A DNA stretch of 64,000 bases from Thalassospira profundimaris WP0211 (GCF_000300275.1 NZ_AMRN01000008.1:1-64000), one strand, 5' to 3'; counted from the stretch's first letter, positions 27,257-36,137 are shown. A program made the numbers and translations. Notes: generated by a model not told the origin, from the letters alone.

Positions 27257-27979
27257 GTGACCCGGGTGACATCCAAGCCGGATAAAGATAACGACCCGCA
27301 GCAATTGCCGCTGGCGCTTGAAATGCGTCCGGCGCTGGGGCGCGATGATTTCATGGTGGCCGATTGCAATAGCGAAGCGGTGGCGTGGATCGACCAATGG
27401 CCGAAATGGCCCGCCCCGGCCTTGTGCCTGTATGGGCCCAAGGGATGTGGGAAAAGTCATCTGGCGGAAGTCTGGCGGGCGCGATCCGGCGCGTTACAGG
27501 TCGCAGCATCGGATTTGAACGGGATCAATCCCGATGAGCTTCTGGGTGACGCCACCGGTCTTGTGATCGAGGATGCGGACCTTGTGGCTGGCGCGGGCCT
27601 TGATGAAACCGTCTGTTTCCATATTTACAATATGCTGAAGGAACGCGGTGGGCATTTGTTGTTGACCGCAAGCCAGCCGCCATCGCGCTGGCAGATCGAT
27701 TTGCCCGATCTGAAATCACGGCTGGGCGCCGCCCTGGTGTGCGAGATTTCGCCGCCGGATGATGATTTGATTGTCGGTTTGCTGATCAAGCTGTTTGCCG
27801 ACAGGCAGATCCCGGCCAGCCCGCAAATCATCAGTTATGTTTTGCCACGGATCGAACGCTCCTTTGCGGCGTTAAGTCAATTGGTGGCGGCCATTGATCG
27901 CCGGGCATTGGCCGAAAAGCGGGCGGTGACCTTGCCGCTGGTGCGCAGTGTCATGGATGACATGACCACGCAATCGTAA
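27257..27979 (+). CDS. hdaA: DnaA-related regulatory ATPase HdaA
   Basis: A 240-residue AAA+ protein related to domain III of DnaA. With the beta clamp it stimulates ATP hydrolysis by DnaA and so limits re-initiation of replication. The N-terminal QQLPLAL is the clamp-binding motif; Walker A is GPKGCGKSHL; the Walker B region is LVIEDADL; sensor residues follow TASQPPSRW. Start is GTG at 27257. Place and length fit alphaproteobacterial HdaA. Confidence 0.92.
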   Translation: MTRVTSKPDKDNDPQQLPLALEMRPALGRDDFMVADCNSEAVAWIDQWPKWPAPALCLYGPKGCGKSHLAEVWRARSGALQVAASDLNGINPDELLGDATGLVIEDADLVAGAGLDETVCFHIYNMLKERGGHLLLTASQPPSRWQIDLPDLKSRLGAALVCEISPPDDDLIVGLLIKLFADRQIPASPQIISYVLPRIERSFAALSQLVAAIDRRALAEKRAVTLPLVRSVMDDMTTQS

Positions 27980-28069
27980 CATCGAAACGAATTTCGTAAG
28001 CCGATCAGGTTGTTACAGGTTATCATCGCCACCACCTAACAGATTGCATTCAATAACCGGAAGCTGCAT

Positions 28070-28570
28070 GTGAGCCCGCAACGCGTAAAAGCAAAACCGT
28101 CGCTTAAGAGCCAGACCGATACCCTGATTTCCGATGGACATGTTTTGGGGTGGCGGGAATGGATCGGCCTTCCTGATCTTGGCGTGCCCTTGATCAAGGC
28201 CAAGGTCGATACCGGGGCCCGAACATCATCGCTGCATGCGCTTAATCCAAAGAAGGTGGTGCGTGACGGGCAGGATTTTGTATCATTTACCCTGCCGCAT
28301 TATCGCGGGGACGGGCATGGGCGGATCGATTGTCTGGCGCCACTGATTGAAATGCGCGAGATTCGCTCTTCGAACGGAAATGCCGAAGAACGGTTTGTGA
28401 TTGCCACCCATATCCAGGTTGGGCATCACAAATTGAAAGTTGAAGTATCGCTGGCAAACCGGTCAATCATGGGCTTTCCCATGCTTTTGGGCCGCACAGC
28501 GATGAAAGCAGGAAGATTTTTGGTGCTGCCATCGAAATCTTATCTTGCAGGGAAGCCGGAACAGAGATAG
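28070..28570 (+). CDS. retropepsin-like protease, RimB-like (Pfam Zn_protease family)
   Basis: A 166-residue protein of the family once called ATP-dependent zinc protease and now seen as retropepsin-like. The core is WREWIGLPDLGVPLIKAKVD followed by TGARTSSLHA, with Asp in the DTG motif, and later VSLANRSIMGFPMLLGR. In Pseudomonas the related RimB removes glutamates that RimK adds to ribosomal protein S6, and here rimK follows. GTG start at 28070. A terminator-like hairpin and a separate palindrome lie between this gene and rimK, so the two may also be transcribed separately. Confidence 0.85.
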   Translation: MSPQRVKAKPSLKSQTDTLISDGHVLGWREWIGLPDLGVPLIKAKVDTGARTSSLHALNPKKVVRDGQDFVSFTLPHYRGDGHGRIDCLAPLIEMREIRSSNGNAEERFVIATHIQVGHHKLKVEVSLANRSIMGFPMLLGRTAMKAGRFLVLPSKSYLAGKPEQR

Positions 28571-28581
28571 ACGCGCAGAAG

Positions 28582-28624
28582 AACGACCCATTGCCGGAAC
28601 AAGATCCCGACAGGGTCGTTTTAC
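28582..28624 (+). terminator. hairpin with T run after the rimB-like gene
   Basis: AACGACCC (28582-28589) pairs with GGGTCGTT (28613-28620) across a 23-base loop; TTTT follows. Confidence 0.5.
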
Positions 28625-28651
28625 TTTCTGACAATTCCGCATTCGCCAGCC

Positions 28652-28668
28652 ACCGGTATTATACCGGT
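28652..28668. promoter_or_regulatory. palindrome upstream of rimK
   Basis: ACCGGTATTATACCGGT has perfect 7-bp arms around TTA, 34 bp before the rimK start. The centre TATTAT could also serve as a -10 box. Candidate operator; regulator unknown. Confidence 0.4.
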
Positions 28669-28702
28669 CGCACTTCGTTTTGCCGACCTTGGGGGACATC
28701 TT

Positions 28703-29608
28703 ATGAAAATCGCGATGCTTGCACGCAATCCAAACCTTTACTCCCACAAACGGTTGGTCGAGGCGGCCGAAGCACGCGGGCATGAGTTGGACATCATCAA
28801 TACCCTGCGGGTGTCGATGAACATCACGTCGCTGAAACCGGAAATCTATTACGGCGGTGACAAGCTTACCGGTTATGACGCGGTGATCCCGCGTATCGGT
28901 GTATCGGTGACCCAGTTCGGTCTGGCTGTTTTGCGCCAGTTTGAAATGATGGGCGTTTATCCGTTAAACGAGTCCGTTGCCATTGGCCGGTCGCGCGACA
29001 AGTTGCGTTCGCTGCAGATCCTGGCACGCCGTGGTATTGGCCTGCCGGTGACGGCCTTTGCCCATGACCCGAAAAAGACCGATGAAGTTCTGTCGATTGT
29101 GGGTGGGGCGCCGGTGGTGATCAAGCTTTTGGAAGGCACACAGGGCATCGGTGTGGTTCTGGGCGAAACCGAAAAATCCGCCAAATCCGTGATCGAGGCG
29201 TTCCGTGGTGCGAATGTTGCGATCATGGTGCAGGAATTCATCAAGGAAGCCGGCAACAGCGATATCCGTTGCTTTGTGATTGGTGGCAAGGTGGTTGCCA
29301 GCATGGAGCGCAAGGGGGCGGAGGGCGATTTCCGGTCCAACATCCATCGCGGTGGTTCGTCGCGTGCGATCCGCATCACGCCGCAGGAACGCTCAACCGC
29401 CGTTGAAGCCGCCAAGGCGATGGGGCTTAATGTTTGTGGTGTTGATATCCTGCGATCCAATCACGGGCCGGTGGTGATGGAAGTGAATTCATCCCCCGGA
29501 CTTGAAGGCATTGAGAATGCGACGGGCAAGGACATTGCCAGCATGATCATTGAATTCATGGAAAAAGATTTCAAACCCGGTAAGGTGCGGACCAAAGGCA
29601 AGGGATAA
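28703..29608 (+). CDS. rimK: ATP-grasp glutamate ligase RimK
   Basis: A 301-residue ATP-grasp enzyme of the RimK type, which adds glutamate residues to the C terminus of ribosomal protein S6. Visible are the ATP-grasp parts [36 protein letters not shown] and [13 protein letters not shown]. The start [18 protein letters not shown] matches the family. It sits between a RimB-like protease and a desuccinylase-like hydrolase, a grouping seen in other Proteobacteria. Confidence 0.92.
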   Translation: MKIAMLARNPNLYSHKRLVEAAEARGHELDIINTLRVSMNITSLKPEIYYGGDKLTGYDAVIPRIGVSVTQFGLAVLRQFEMMGVYPLNESVAIGRSRDKLRSLQILARRGIGLPVTAFAHDPKKTDEVLSIVGGAPVVIKLLEGTQGIGVVLGETEKSAKSVIEAFRGANVAIMVQEFIKEAGNSDIRCFVIGGKVVASMERKGAEGDFRSNIHRGGSSRAIRITPQERSTAVEAAKAMGLNVCGVDILRSNHGPVVMEVNSSPGLEGIENATGKDIASMIIEFMEKDFKPGKVRTKGKG

Positions 29609-29623
29609 CCAGGGAACAAAGCC

Positions 29624-30709
29624 ATGAGCGAAACCGGATCAGCAACCAAACGCGGGCAACGCAGAACCCCCAAGACCCCCGATTTTGAAATTTGCGGCAA
29701 AAAGGTTGCAGCCGGTACCCGCCAGATTGTTGATATCCCGATCTCGCTTCTGTCCAACCACACGCCGGTCAACCTGACGGTCAATGTGGTGCATGGCAAA
29801 CGGCCCGGGCCGGTGATTTTCGTCAGCGGGGCCGTCCATGGTGACGAGATTGTCGGGGTGGAAGTTATTCGCCGTGTCTTGAAATCACCCGCCCTTCGCG
29901 GCATGCGGGGCACGTTGCTTGCAGTGCCGGTGGTCAATGCGTTCGGGTTTTTGAACCATACGCGGTATCTGCCCGACCGGCGCGATTTGAACCGCTGTTT
30001 CCCCGGCCATTCGCGCGGATCGCTTGCCGCCCAGCTGGCGCATCTGTTTCTAAACGAAATTGTCGAACGATCCGATTTCGGGATCGATCTGCATTCGGCG
30101 GCGGTTAACCGTGTTAACTTGCCCCAGATCCGGGTCAATGAAGATGACCCGAATATCATGGAATATGCCGAGGCGTTTGGCGCGCCGATCATCCTGACCA
30201 GTCCGCTGCGCGACGGATCGCTTCGCGAAGCCGCGCGCGAGCTTGGCGTACCGATCCTGCTGTTTGAGGCGGGCGAGGGGCTTCGTTTTGACGAAATGTC
30301 GATCCGTGCCGGGGTATCGGGCGTTTTGCGCGTGATGCGCAAACTGGGCATGACATCGCAGCGCACCGTGCGCGAGCCGCGCGTGCCGTCATTCAAATCC
30401 TCCAACAGCCATTGGCTGCGCGCACCGGCGGGCGGCATTTTGCGGACGTTCAAACTGGCCGGGGAGTTTGTCCGGGCCGGGGATGTGGCCGCCGCGGTAT
30501 CTGATCCGTTCGGGCAGCGTGACGAAGAAGTCATCGTGCGCGAGGAAGGCTTGATCATCGGGCGGACCAACCACCCGATTGTCAATCAGGGGGATGCGCT
30601 GTTTCATATCGCGTCGATCAAGCGCCCGTCGGAAGTCCAGGAACGCATGGACGCCATCGAAACCCATCTGCAATCCGATCCGCTTCTGGATGAGGACGAG
30701 ATTATCTAA
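29624..30709 (+). CDS. succinylglutamate desuccinylase/aspartoacylase family protein
   Basis: A 361-residue zinc carboxypeptidase-fold hydrolase. The zinc/catalytic pattern is visible as GAVHGDEIVGVEV (His, Glu) and DLHSAAVNR (second His). It is not part of an arginine-catabolic ast operon; it starts 15 bp after rimK, so it probably acts with RimK, perhaps on glutamylated or N-acylated substrates. The true substrate is unknown. Confidence 0.88.
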   Translation: MSETGSATKRGQRRTPKTPDFEICGKKVAAGTRQIVDIPISLLSNHTPVNLTVNVVHGKRPGPVIFVSGAVHGDEIVGVEVIRRVLKSPALRGMRGTLLAVPVVNAFGFLNHTRYLPDRRDLNRCFPGHSRGSLAAQLAHLFLNEIVERSDFGIDLHSAAVNRVNLPQIRVNEDDPNIMEYAEAFGAPIILTSPLRDGSLREAARELGVPILLFEAGEGLRFDEMSIRAGVSGVLRVMRKLGMTSQRTVREPRVPSFKSSNSHWLRAPAGGILRTFKLAGEFVRAGDVAAAVSDPFGQRDEEVIVREEGLIIGRTNHPIVNQGDALFHIASIKRPSEVQERMDAIETHLQSDPLLDEDEII

Positions 30710-30811
30710 TCTCTGGAGCGCCTTGGGGCATATGTTGCCCGAATACGGCGAAGATCAGCCCTGCATCGAAGCCACTGGCGAATTGTGGCAGGCAATGCTA
30801 TAGCAGTCGGC

Positions 30812-31975
30812 ATGGAACCAATTACAACTACAGAAGAACTTCGCAGTCTCTGTGAAAGATTGCGCAAGTTCGAATATGTCACTGTCGATACCGAATTCAT
30901 GCGGGACTCGACCTATTGGCCGCAACTGTGTCTGGTGCAGCTGGCAAGTCCGGAGCCGTCCGATAACGGGGCTGCGGTCGATCCGCTTGCCGAGGGCATT
31001 GACCTGACGCCGCTGTTCGAGCTGATGCAGGACGAGGCGGTGGTCAAGGTGTTTCACGCTGCCCGCCAGGATATCGAGATTTTTGTCCATCTGTCGGGCA
31101 AGGTGCCCCATCCGGTATTTGATACCCAGGTGGCAGCGATGGTGCTCGGCTATGGTGATCAGGTCGGCTATGAGACGCTGGTCAACAAGGTGGCGCGCAA
31201 GAGCATTGATAAGTCGATGCGCTTTACCGATTGGTCGCGCCGTCCTCTTTCGACCAAACAGATCAGTTACGCGCTTTCGGATGTCACCCATCTGCGCGTG
31301 ATCTATGAAGCGTTTCACGAGCGCCTTGAGGCCAATGGCCGTGCTGTCTGGCTGTTTGAAGAAATGGAACGCCTGACCGATCCGTCGATCTATTCGATTG
31401 ATCCGGCCGAAGCATGGAAGCGGCTAAAAACCCGATCCAACAGCCCGAAATTCCTGGCAGTCGCCCGTGCGCTTGGCGAATGGCGCGAGACCGAGGCACA
31501 GCGCAAGAACCTGCCGCGCAACCGGGTTTTGCGCGATGATACCTTGCTGGATATCGCTGCCCGTCAGCCGATGACCGACAAGGATTTGGATAAAACCCGG
31601 GGCGTTGGCCGCAACTTTGGCACCTCCAAACCGGGGCAGGCGATTATCGAGGCGATCAAGGCCGCACTTGATAGCCCGCAGGATCAGTGGCCGAAGCCAA
31701 AGGAACGCATCGAACTGCCGGCCGGGATCGGCCCGACGGTGGAGCTTCTGAAGGTGTTGCTTAAACTCTGTGCCGAAGAAAAGGGCGTTGCCCAGCGTCT
31801 GGTGGCATCAAGCGACGATCTTCAGAATATCGCGGCTGATGACAATGCCGACGTTCCGGCCATGCGTGGCTGGCGGCGTGAGCTTTTCGGGCAATACGCG
31901 CTGCGCCTGAAACACGGGCAGCTTGGCCTTAAGCTGAAAGACGGCGAAGTGGTGTTTGTCGAGCTTGATGACTAG
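30812..31975 (+). CDS. rnd: ribonuclease D
   Basis: A 387-residue 3'-5' exoribonuclease for tRNA and structured RNA 3' ends. The DEDD catalytic residues are in VDTEFMRDSTYWP, FHAARQDIEI and YALSDVTHL. An HRDC domain follows (LAVARALGEWRETEAQRKN onward), with a second partial HRDC-like region. The ATG at 30812 (MEPITTTEELRSL) is chosen; an in-frame start at 30785 is possible. A terminator follows. Confidence 0.95.
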   Translation: MEPITTTEELRSLCERLRKFEYVTVDTEFMRDSTYWPQLCLVQLASPEPSDNGAAVDPLAEGIDLTPLFELMQDEAVVKVFHAARQDIEIFVHLSGKVPHPVFDTQVAAMVLGYGDQVGYETLVNKVARKSIDKSMRFTDWSRRPLSTKQISYALSDVTHLRVIYEAFHERLEANGRAVWLFEEMERLTDPSIYSIDPAEAWKRLKTRSNSPKFLAVARALGEWRETEAQRKNLPRNRVLRDDTLLDIAARQPMTDKDLDKTRGVGRNFGTSKPGQAIIEAIKAALDSPQDQWPKPKERIELPAGIGPTVELLKVLLKLCAEEKGVAQRLVASSDDLQNIAADDNADVPAMRGWRRELFGQYALRLKHGQLGLKLKDGEVVFVELDD

Positions 31976-31998
31976 GTCGCTTATTGCTGTGCTGAACA

Positions 31999-32028
31999 AA
32001 AAACGGGGCCGTCTGGCCCCGTTTTTGT
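31999..32028 (+). terminator. terminator after rnd
   Basis: A 12-bp stem (AAAAACGGGGCC with GGCCCCGTTTTT) with a 4-base loop and T run. Also readable on the minus strand, for the convergent tetR gene. Confidence 0.9.
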
Positions 32029-32052
32029 TTTTGAACCGGTTTGGCCAAACGA

Positions 32053-32631
32053 TCAGGCGGGCAGGGCGGCATCAAGCAGGGCGGTTGCCATGGTTTTGGC
32101 GATCCGGGCCGATTCGGGCATGCCGCGCACCTGGGCTGTGACAATTGCCCCTTCCTTAAGCAGGGCGAGTTGTTCGGCCAGTTGTTTAGGATCGGACGCG
32201 CCGGCCTTTGTGCACAGATCGGCAATATGTTCGAGTACGCAGCGTTTGTGTTCGGCGGCGATCTGGTGGGCCGGGTGATCAAGCTTGGCGAACTCGCTTG
32301 AGGCGTTGATAAACGCGCAGCCGGAAAATCCCATGCCCTTGAAGGCGCGGCCATGAAACCATTCTTCGAGCGCATCAAACATTGCAAGCAACTGATCGCG
32401 CGGGTTGGGTGATGCCTTTTGCATTTCAGCGGTAAGCCAGTCGCGGAACTGTTCATCGCGGCGCATAAGGGCGGCCAGGATCAGTTCATCCTTCGACTTG
32501 AAGTGTTTGTACATCGTCATTTTGGCGACGCCGGACTCGGCCAGAATCTTGTCGATTCCGGTGGCGTTGAAGCCCTGTGTATAGAAAAGACGCAGGGCCG
32601 TATCGACGAGAACGTCGCGTTTAGACTTCAA
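32053..32631 (-). CDS. TetR family repressor of the AhpD-like/NTF2-like operon
   Basis: A 192-residue TetR repressor. HTH at about residues 5-45: TALRLFYTQGFNATGIDKIL, then AESGVAKMTMYKHFKSKDEL. The start is a TTG at 32631 with GGAG seven bases upstream; no in-frame ATG near the start has a ribosome site. Its own upstream region has the perfect palindrome CAGACCGGTCTG (32650-32661), and a matching CAGAC-N2-GTCTG site lies in the promoter of the divergent gene at 32807, so it very probably represses both. Confidence 0.92.
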   Translation of the reverse strand: MKSKRDVLVDTALRLFYTQGFNATGIDKILAESGVAKMTMYKHFKSKDELILAALMRRDEQFRDWLTAEMQKASPNPRDQLLAMFDALEEWFHGRAFKGMGFSGCAFINASSEFAKLDHPAHQIAAEHKRCVLEHIADLCTKAGASDPKQLAEQLALLKEGAIVTAQVRGMPESARIAKTMATALLDAALPA

Positions 32632-32649
32632 TTTTCTTACTCCAATAGT

Positions 32650-32661
32650 CAGACCGGTCTG
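32650..32661. promoter_or_regulatory. TetR operator 1 (CAGAC-N2-GTCTG)
   Basis: Perfect 12-bp palindrome CAGACCGGTCTG, 19-30 bp upstream of the tetR start codon; autoregulatory site. Confidence 0.7.
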
Positions 32662-32732
32662 TATCCTTGTGGCGGGAAAACCGCAGAATTGCAAGCGTTT
32701 CAGATACAAGAACGGTCATTCCAAAAATATAT

Positions 32733-32762
32733 TTGACAAGTAGACAGACCTGTCTGTATATA
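32733..32762 (+). promoter_or_regulatory. promoter of the AhpD-like gene
   Basis: TTGACA at 32733-32738 (perfect -35) and TATATA at 32757-32762 with 18 bp between. The second TetR operator fills the spacer, so binding would block the polymerase. Confidence 0.75.
32745..32756. promoter_or_regulatory. TetR operator 2 (CAGAC-N2-GTCTG)
   Basis: CAGACCTGTCTG shares both half-sites with operator 1 and lies between the -35 and -10 boxes. Confidence 0.7.
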
Positions 32763-32806
32763 TGTTTTCAACACTGATCAACCCGAACTTGTTTAGGAGA
32801 GTTTGA

Positions 32807-33355
32807 ATGACCCGTATTTCCCTGCCTGCTTCGATCGATGCTGCGCCTGAGGCTTCCCAGCCTCTTCTTGAAGGTGTGAACAAGATGCTTGGTTCGGTTC
32901 CGAACCTGTTTCGCCTGACCGCAAACAGCCCGGCGGCCCTTGAAGGGTATCTTGGTCTGAATGGGGCACTTGCCAAAGGGGCGCTTGATCCGCAGACCCG
33001 CGAACGTATTGCCCTTGCGGTCGCACAGCTTAATGGCTGTGACTATTGCCTGTCGGCGCATACCTATCTGGGCAAAAACATCGCCAAACTTGATGACGCC
33101 GAGATCACGGCAAACCGCAATGGGACTTCGAGCGATCAGAAGGCTGATGCGGCTGTGCGCTTTGCCGTCGCTTTGGTCAAAAGCCGTGGCCAGGTGAGTG
33201 AAGGTGACGTCAGCGCCGCCAAACTTGCCGGTTACAGCGAGGCCGAACTGGTCGAGATCGTGGCGCATGTCGCGCTTAATACCCTGACCAATTACCTCAA
33301 CGAGGCCTTTGATACCCCGATTGATTTCCCGGTGGTGAATGCCTCTGCTGCCTAA
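32807..33355 (+). CDS. carboxymuconolactone decarboxylase/AhpD-fold protein
   Basis: A 182-residue all-helical protein. The redox motif is Cys78-x-x-Cys81 with His85 (GCDYCLSAH), typical of AhpD-like peroxidase-related proteins rather than true decarboxylases. It may reduce organic peroxides or use thiol chemistry in the cytoplasm. First gene of a unit repressed by the divergent TetR protein; the promoter is strong. The NTF2-like gene follows after a hairpin. Confidence 0.9.
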   Translation: MTRISLPASIDAAPEASQPLLEGVNKMLGSVPNLFRLTANSPAALEGYLGLNGALAKGALDPQTRERIALAVAQLNGCDYCLSAHTYLGKNIAKLDDAEITANRNGTSSDQKADAAVRFAVALVKSRGQVSEGDVSAAKLAGYSEAELVEIVAHVALNTLTNYLNEAFDTPIDFPVVNASAA

Positions 33356-33379
33356 GGCAGGGTCCACTTCCGGCAACTC

Positions 33380-33427
33380 CCCCGGTCGGCATTCCCCCCT
33401 CCGCATGTTGCTGCACGCCGACCGGGG
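33380..33427 (+). other. intercistronic hairpin
   Basis: CCCCGGTCGGC (33380-33390) pairs perfectly with GCCGACCGGGG (33417-33427) over a 26-base loop. No T run follows, so it may be an mRNA-stabilising or partial attenuation structure between the two genes. Confidence 0.55.
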
Positions 33428-33462
33428 TCCCTTTATCGACCAGAAACCAAAGGATCAGATTG

Positions 33463-33927
33463 ATGTCACGGCCACCTCTTCCGCCTTTTAACGTCGAAAC
33501 TGCCAAACAAAAGGTCCGTATGGCCGAGGATGGCTGGAACGGCCGCGATCCCGAAAAAGTGTCGCTGGCCTATACGCCAGACAGCCGTTGGCGGAACCGC
33601 GCCGAGATTTTCGAGGGCCGCGAAAACATCGTGCAATTCCTGACCCGCAAATGGGCCAAGGAGCTGGAGTACCGCTTGATCAAGGAACTCTGGGCGTTTC
33701 ATGAAAATCGCATCGCGGTGCGCTTTGCCTATGAATATCGCGATGACAGCGGCAACTGGTTTCGGGCCTATGGCAACGAGAACTGGGAATTTGATGAAGA
33801 CGGCCTGATGCGCCATCGCGTGGCATCGATCAATGACAAGCCAATTTCGGCTGAAGACCGGCTGTTCCATTGGCCGCTTGGCCGCCGTCCGGATGATCAT
33901 CCGGGGCTGTCAGACTTGGGACTTTAG
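33463..33927 (+). CDS. NTF2-like (SnoaL/DUF1348) protein
   Basis: A 154-residue cone-shaped-fold protein of the DUF1348 family; [20 protein letters not shown] and [20 protein letters not shown] are characteristic. Family members are of unknown function and are often found with oxidative-stress or quinone-related genes. ATG at 33463 with AGGATC upstream. Second gene of the TetR-controlled unit. Confidence 0.88.
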   Translation: MSRPPLPPFNVETAKQKVRMAEDGWNGRDPEKVSLAYTPDSRWRNRAEIFEGRENIVQFLTRKWAKELEYRLIKELWAFHENRIAVRFAYEYRDDSGNWFRAYGNENWEFDEDGLMRHRVASINDKPISAEDRLFHWPLGRRPDDHPGLSDLGL

Positions 33928-33952
33928 TCCCGATAACCCCGCCATGTTCCGG

Positions 33953-34056
33953 TTCCCTGAGGGGAAAGGAAAGTTCGGCGGAAACGCGTTCTACTTGGGG
34001 CCTTACCCCAAGCAGGCAAGATGGTACGTCCCCGGTGCTGTCTTGCCTGTTTCCCC
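33953..34056 (+). ncRNA. structured leader with alternative pairings
   Basis: GGGGAAA (33961-33967) can pair with TTTCCCC (34050-34056), closing a junction that holds two further perfect hairpins: CTTGGGG/CCCCAAG (33994-34012) and CAGGCAAGA/TCTTGCCTG (34013-34049). The same GGGAA can instead pair with TTCCC at 33953-33957. It ends ten bases before the AAGGAG of a 26-codon ORF. I know no riboswitch class that fits. Confidence 0.4.
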
Positions 34057-34078
34057 GCCCCCGCAAAGGAGCCTGAAC

Positions 34079-34159
34079 ATGATTATCAAATATATCGCTT
34101 TTTCGATTACCTCGACCGCCGTGCTTTTTGTCTCTTCTCTGCTGACCTTTACCCCCTGA
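34079..34159 (+). CDS. 26-residue membrane micropeptide (candidate)
   Basis: The ORF encodes 26 residues, beginning MIIKYIAFSITSTAVLFVSS and ending in TFTP, which is a single hydrophobic helix. AAGGAG lies seven bases before the ATG, a near-perfect ribosome site, and a terminator follows at 34208. The leader upstream is highly structured. No known homolog comes to mind. Function unknown; it may be a small membrane regulator or a leader peptide. Confidence 0.5.
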   Translation: MIIKYIAFSITSTAVLFVSSLLTFTP

Positions 34160-34207
34160 AGGTCTGGGACCGTTTGGTCCGTTTCTGATGCCTCCCTGAA
34201 AACTTGC

Positions 34208-34233
34208 CGGGCCCTTTTCGGGGCCCGTTTTTG
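34208..34233 (+). terminator. terminator after the micro-ORF
   Basis: CGGGCCC (34208-34214) pairs with GGGCCCG (34221-34227), then five T. Confidence 0.85.
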
Positions 34234-34254
34234 TGTGTTGGTAATGGGGTTGGG

Positions 34255-35121
34255 TCAGCTTGCTAGGGCGGATTTGATGAAATCCTCAACCGATTGTGGC
34301 TTGCGCCCGACAACCTTTTCGAAATCGTTGCTGACAGATTCGTAGTCGCCTTTCTTCGCCCCGACATAGAGACCCGCAAGGGCTTCGATCAGGTGATCGG
34401 GCAGGCCGAGGCTTTTGAGGATGCCGGTATGGACCTCAGCCGGCAGGTCGACGAACTTGACGGGCTTGCCGGTGGCATCTGCGATATAGCCGGCAATTTC
34501 GGCGTGCGTCACACCCTTGGTCCCGGTCAGGTCATAGATTTTATTGACGTGATCAGACGGCTTGGCGAGGACCACGGCGGCGGCTTCTGCCAGGTCATTG
34601 CGCGGGATATAGGTGATTTTGGCATCACCGGCCGGGGCACCAAAATCGCCGGTTTCAAGCGCATGCGGTACACCGGCCAGCAGAAGATCGGCATAGAAGC
34701 TGTTGCGCAAAATGGTGAAGGCGAGGCCGCTTTGGCGGATGTAATTTTCGGTATCAAGGTGAATGGCCGAATAGGTGAAATCGGCATCCGCCTTGGGATC
34801 GACAATACCGGTATAGACGATGTGTTTGACACCTGCGGCCTTGGCAGCATCGACAGCGGTGCGGTGTTGTTTGATGCGGGTTTCGTTGTCGTCCTCGGCC
34901 GAGATGATAAGGGCTGTGTCAATACCGGCAAAGGCCTTGGTCATCAGGGCAAGGTCATTGAAATCGCCCGCGCGGACATCAATGCCCTTGGCGCTCAGGT
35001 CTGCGGCCTTTTCAGGCTTGCGGACACTGACGGCGATGTCGTTTGCCGGGATGCGATCGAGCAGATGTTTGACAACAAGGCTTCCGAGTTGGCCGGTGGC
35101 GCCGGTGATAAGGATGGTCAT
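34255..35121 (-). CDS. NmrA-like NAD(P)-binding oxidoreductase (QorB-like)
   Basis: A 288-residue atypical short-chain dehydrogenase. The N-terminal Rossmann motif is ITGATGQLGSLVV (GxxGxxG). The overall pattern (LRNSFYADLL, and DDNETRIKQHRTAVDAAKAA) fits the NmrA/quinone oxidoreductase 2 group, which reduces quinones with NADPH or senses redox state. It is transcribed away from a LysR regulator, which probably controls it. Confidence 0.88.
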   Translation of the reverse strand: MTILITGATGQLGSLVVKHLLDRIPANDIAVSVRKPEKAADLSAKGIDVRAGDFNDLALMTKAFAGIDTALIISAEDDNETRIKQHRTAVDAAKAAGVKHIVYTGIVDPKADADFTYSAIHLDTENYIRQSGLAFTILRNSFYADLLLAGVPHALETGDFGAPAGDAKITYIPRNDLAEAAAVVLAKPSDHVNKIYDLTGTKGVTHAEIAGYIADATGKPVKFVDLPAEVHTGILKSLGLPDHLIEALAGLYVGAKKGDYESVSNDFEKVVGRKPQSVEDFIKSALAS

Positions 35122-35204
35122 GTCAGTTTCTCCGTTAAGGGGTCAGGCATCGCCTGTTCATGGGAGAAATCTGGACCCAATAATGCATATGATCAATTCG
35201 ATGG

Positions 35205-35216
35205 GTATGATAATAC
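35205..35216. promoter_or_regulatory. candidate LysR-type site
   Basis: GTATGATAATAC has GTAT/ATAC arms around four bases. It sits just upstream of the lysR start in the 101-bp divergent gap. The match is short. Confidence 0.3.
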
Positions 35217-35222
35217 TTATAC

Positions 35223-36137
35223 ATGAAAATCGATGAATTGGATCTTGATTGTCGCCTGCTTCGGCTGTTCCTGACGATTTATGACGAGGGATCGGTGACG
35301 GCCGCCGCACATCGTCTTGATGTCGGGCAACCGACGGTCAGTCACGGGCTGGATCGGTTGCGCCAGATTATCGGCGATCCGTTGTTTGTCCGGTCAGGTA
35401 GATCAGTTGCACCGACCGCCCATGCCGACGAAATTGCGCCACAGGTGCGTGGGTTGTTGCAAGGGATGCGCGGCCTGACCCGGGTGGTGGCGTTTGATCC
35501 CGATAATGCCGATCATTCTGCGCGCTTTGTGCTTGGTGCTAATGATTACGAGGTGGCGGTGATCCTGCCGGCGCTGATGAAGCGGTTGCAAAACTGTTCT
35601 GCGGATGTGCGGCTTCAGGTCGTATCGGTTCCGGGGGTAGACCGCATGGTCAAATGGCTGCGCGATGGCACGATTGATCATGCGATCACGATTAATCAAT
35701 CGGGCAAGCATGGCGATATCGCGCGCCAGGGCCTTTTTCGCGAGCGGATGCGGTGCTTTTATGATCCGGCATTTCACGACGGGCCGCCCGATACGCTGGA
35801 CCGGTATTGTGCAGCAAGTCATGCGCGGGTGATGATCGGGGCCAATGACAGTTCGGAAATTGATGACATTCTGCGTGGCCTTGGCCGATCACGCCGCACA
35901 GTGCTTCAGGTGCCGACCTTTGCCAGTGTCGCCAACCTGATCCGTGGCACCGACATCATCGCCACCCTGCCATCGCGCCTGGCAGGCTCCATGATGCAGG
36001 ATTTCGGCCAGTTCGATCTGCCGATCGCGTTCCGCGAATATGGCTTTGCCCAATACTGGCACGTCCGCAACGCCGCCAATGCCGCACATAAATGGCTGCG
36101 AAGCGAGATTTTCCGAGCGTCGCGCGGGTTGGGGTAA
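35223..36137 (+). CDS. LysR family transcriptional regulator
   Basis: A 304-residue LTTR. HTH at about residues 9-66: FLTIYDEGSVTAAAHRLDVG followed by QPTVSHGLDRLRQIIGDPLF, which is the classic LysR signature. The C-terminal substrate-binding domain resembles the NodD/NahR-like branch. Divergent from the NmrA-like oxidoreductase, the probable target. Confidence 0.92.
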   Translation: MKIDELDLDCRLLRLFLTIYDEGSVTAAAHRLDVGQPTVSHGLDRLRQIIGDPLFVRSGRSVAPTAHADEIAPQVRGLLQGMRGLTRVVAFDPDNADHSARFVLGANDYEVAVILPALMKRLQNCSADVRLQVVSVPGVDRMVKWLRDGTIDHAITINQSGKHGDIARQGLFRERMRCFYDPAFHDGPPDTLDRYCAASHARVMIGANDSSEIDDILRGLGRSRRTVLQVPTFASVANLIRGTDIIATLPSRLAGSMMQDFGQFDLPIAFREYGFAQYWHVRNAANAAHKWLRSEIFRASRGLG

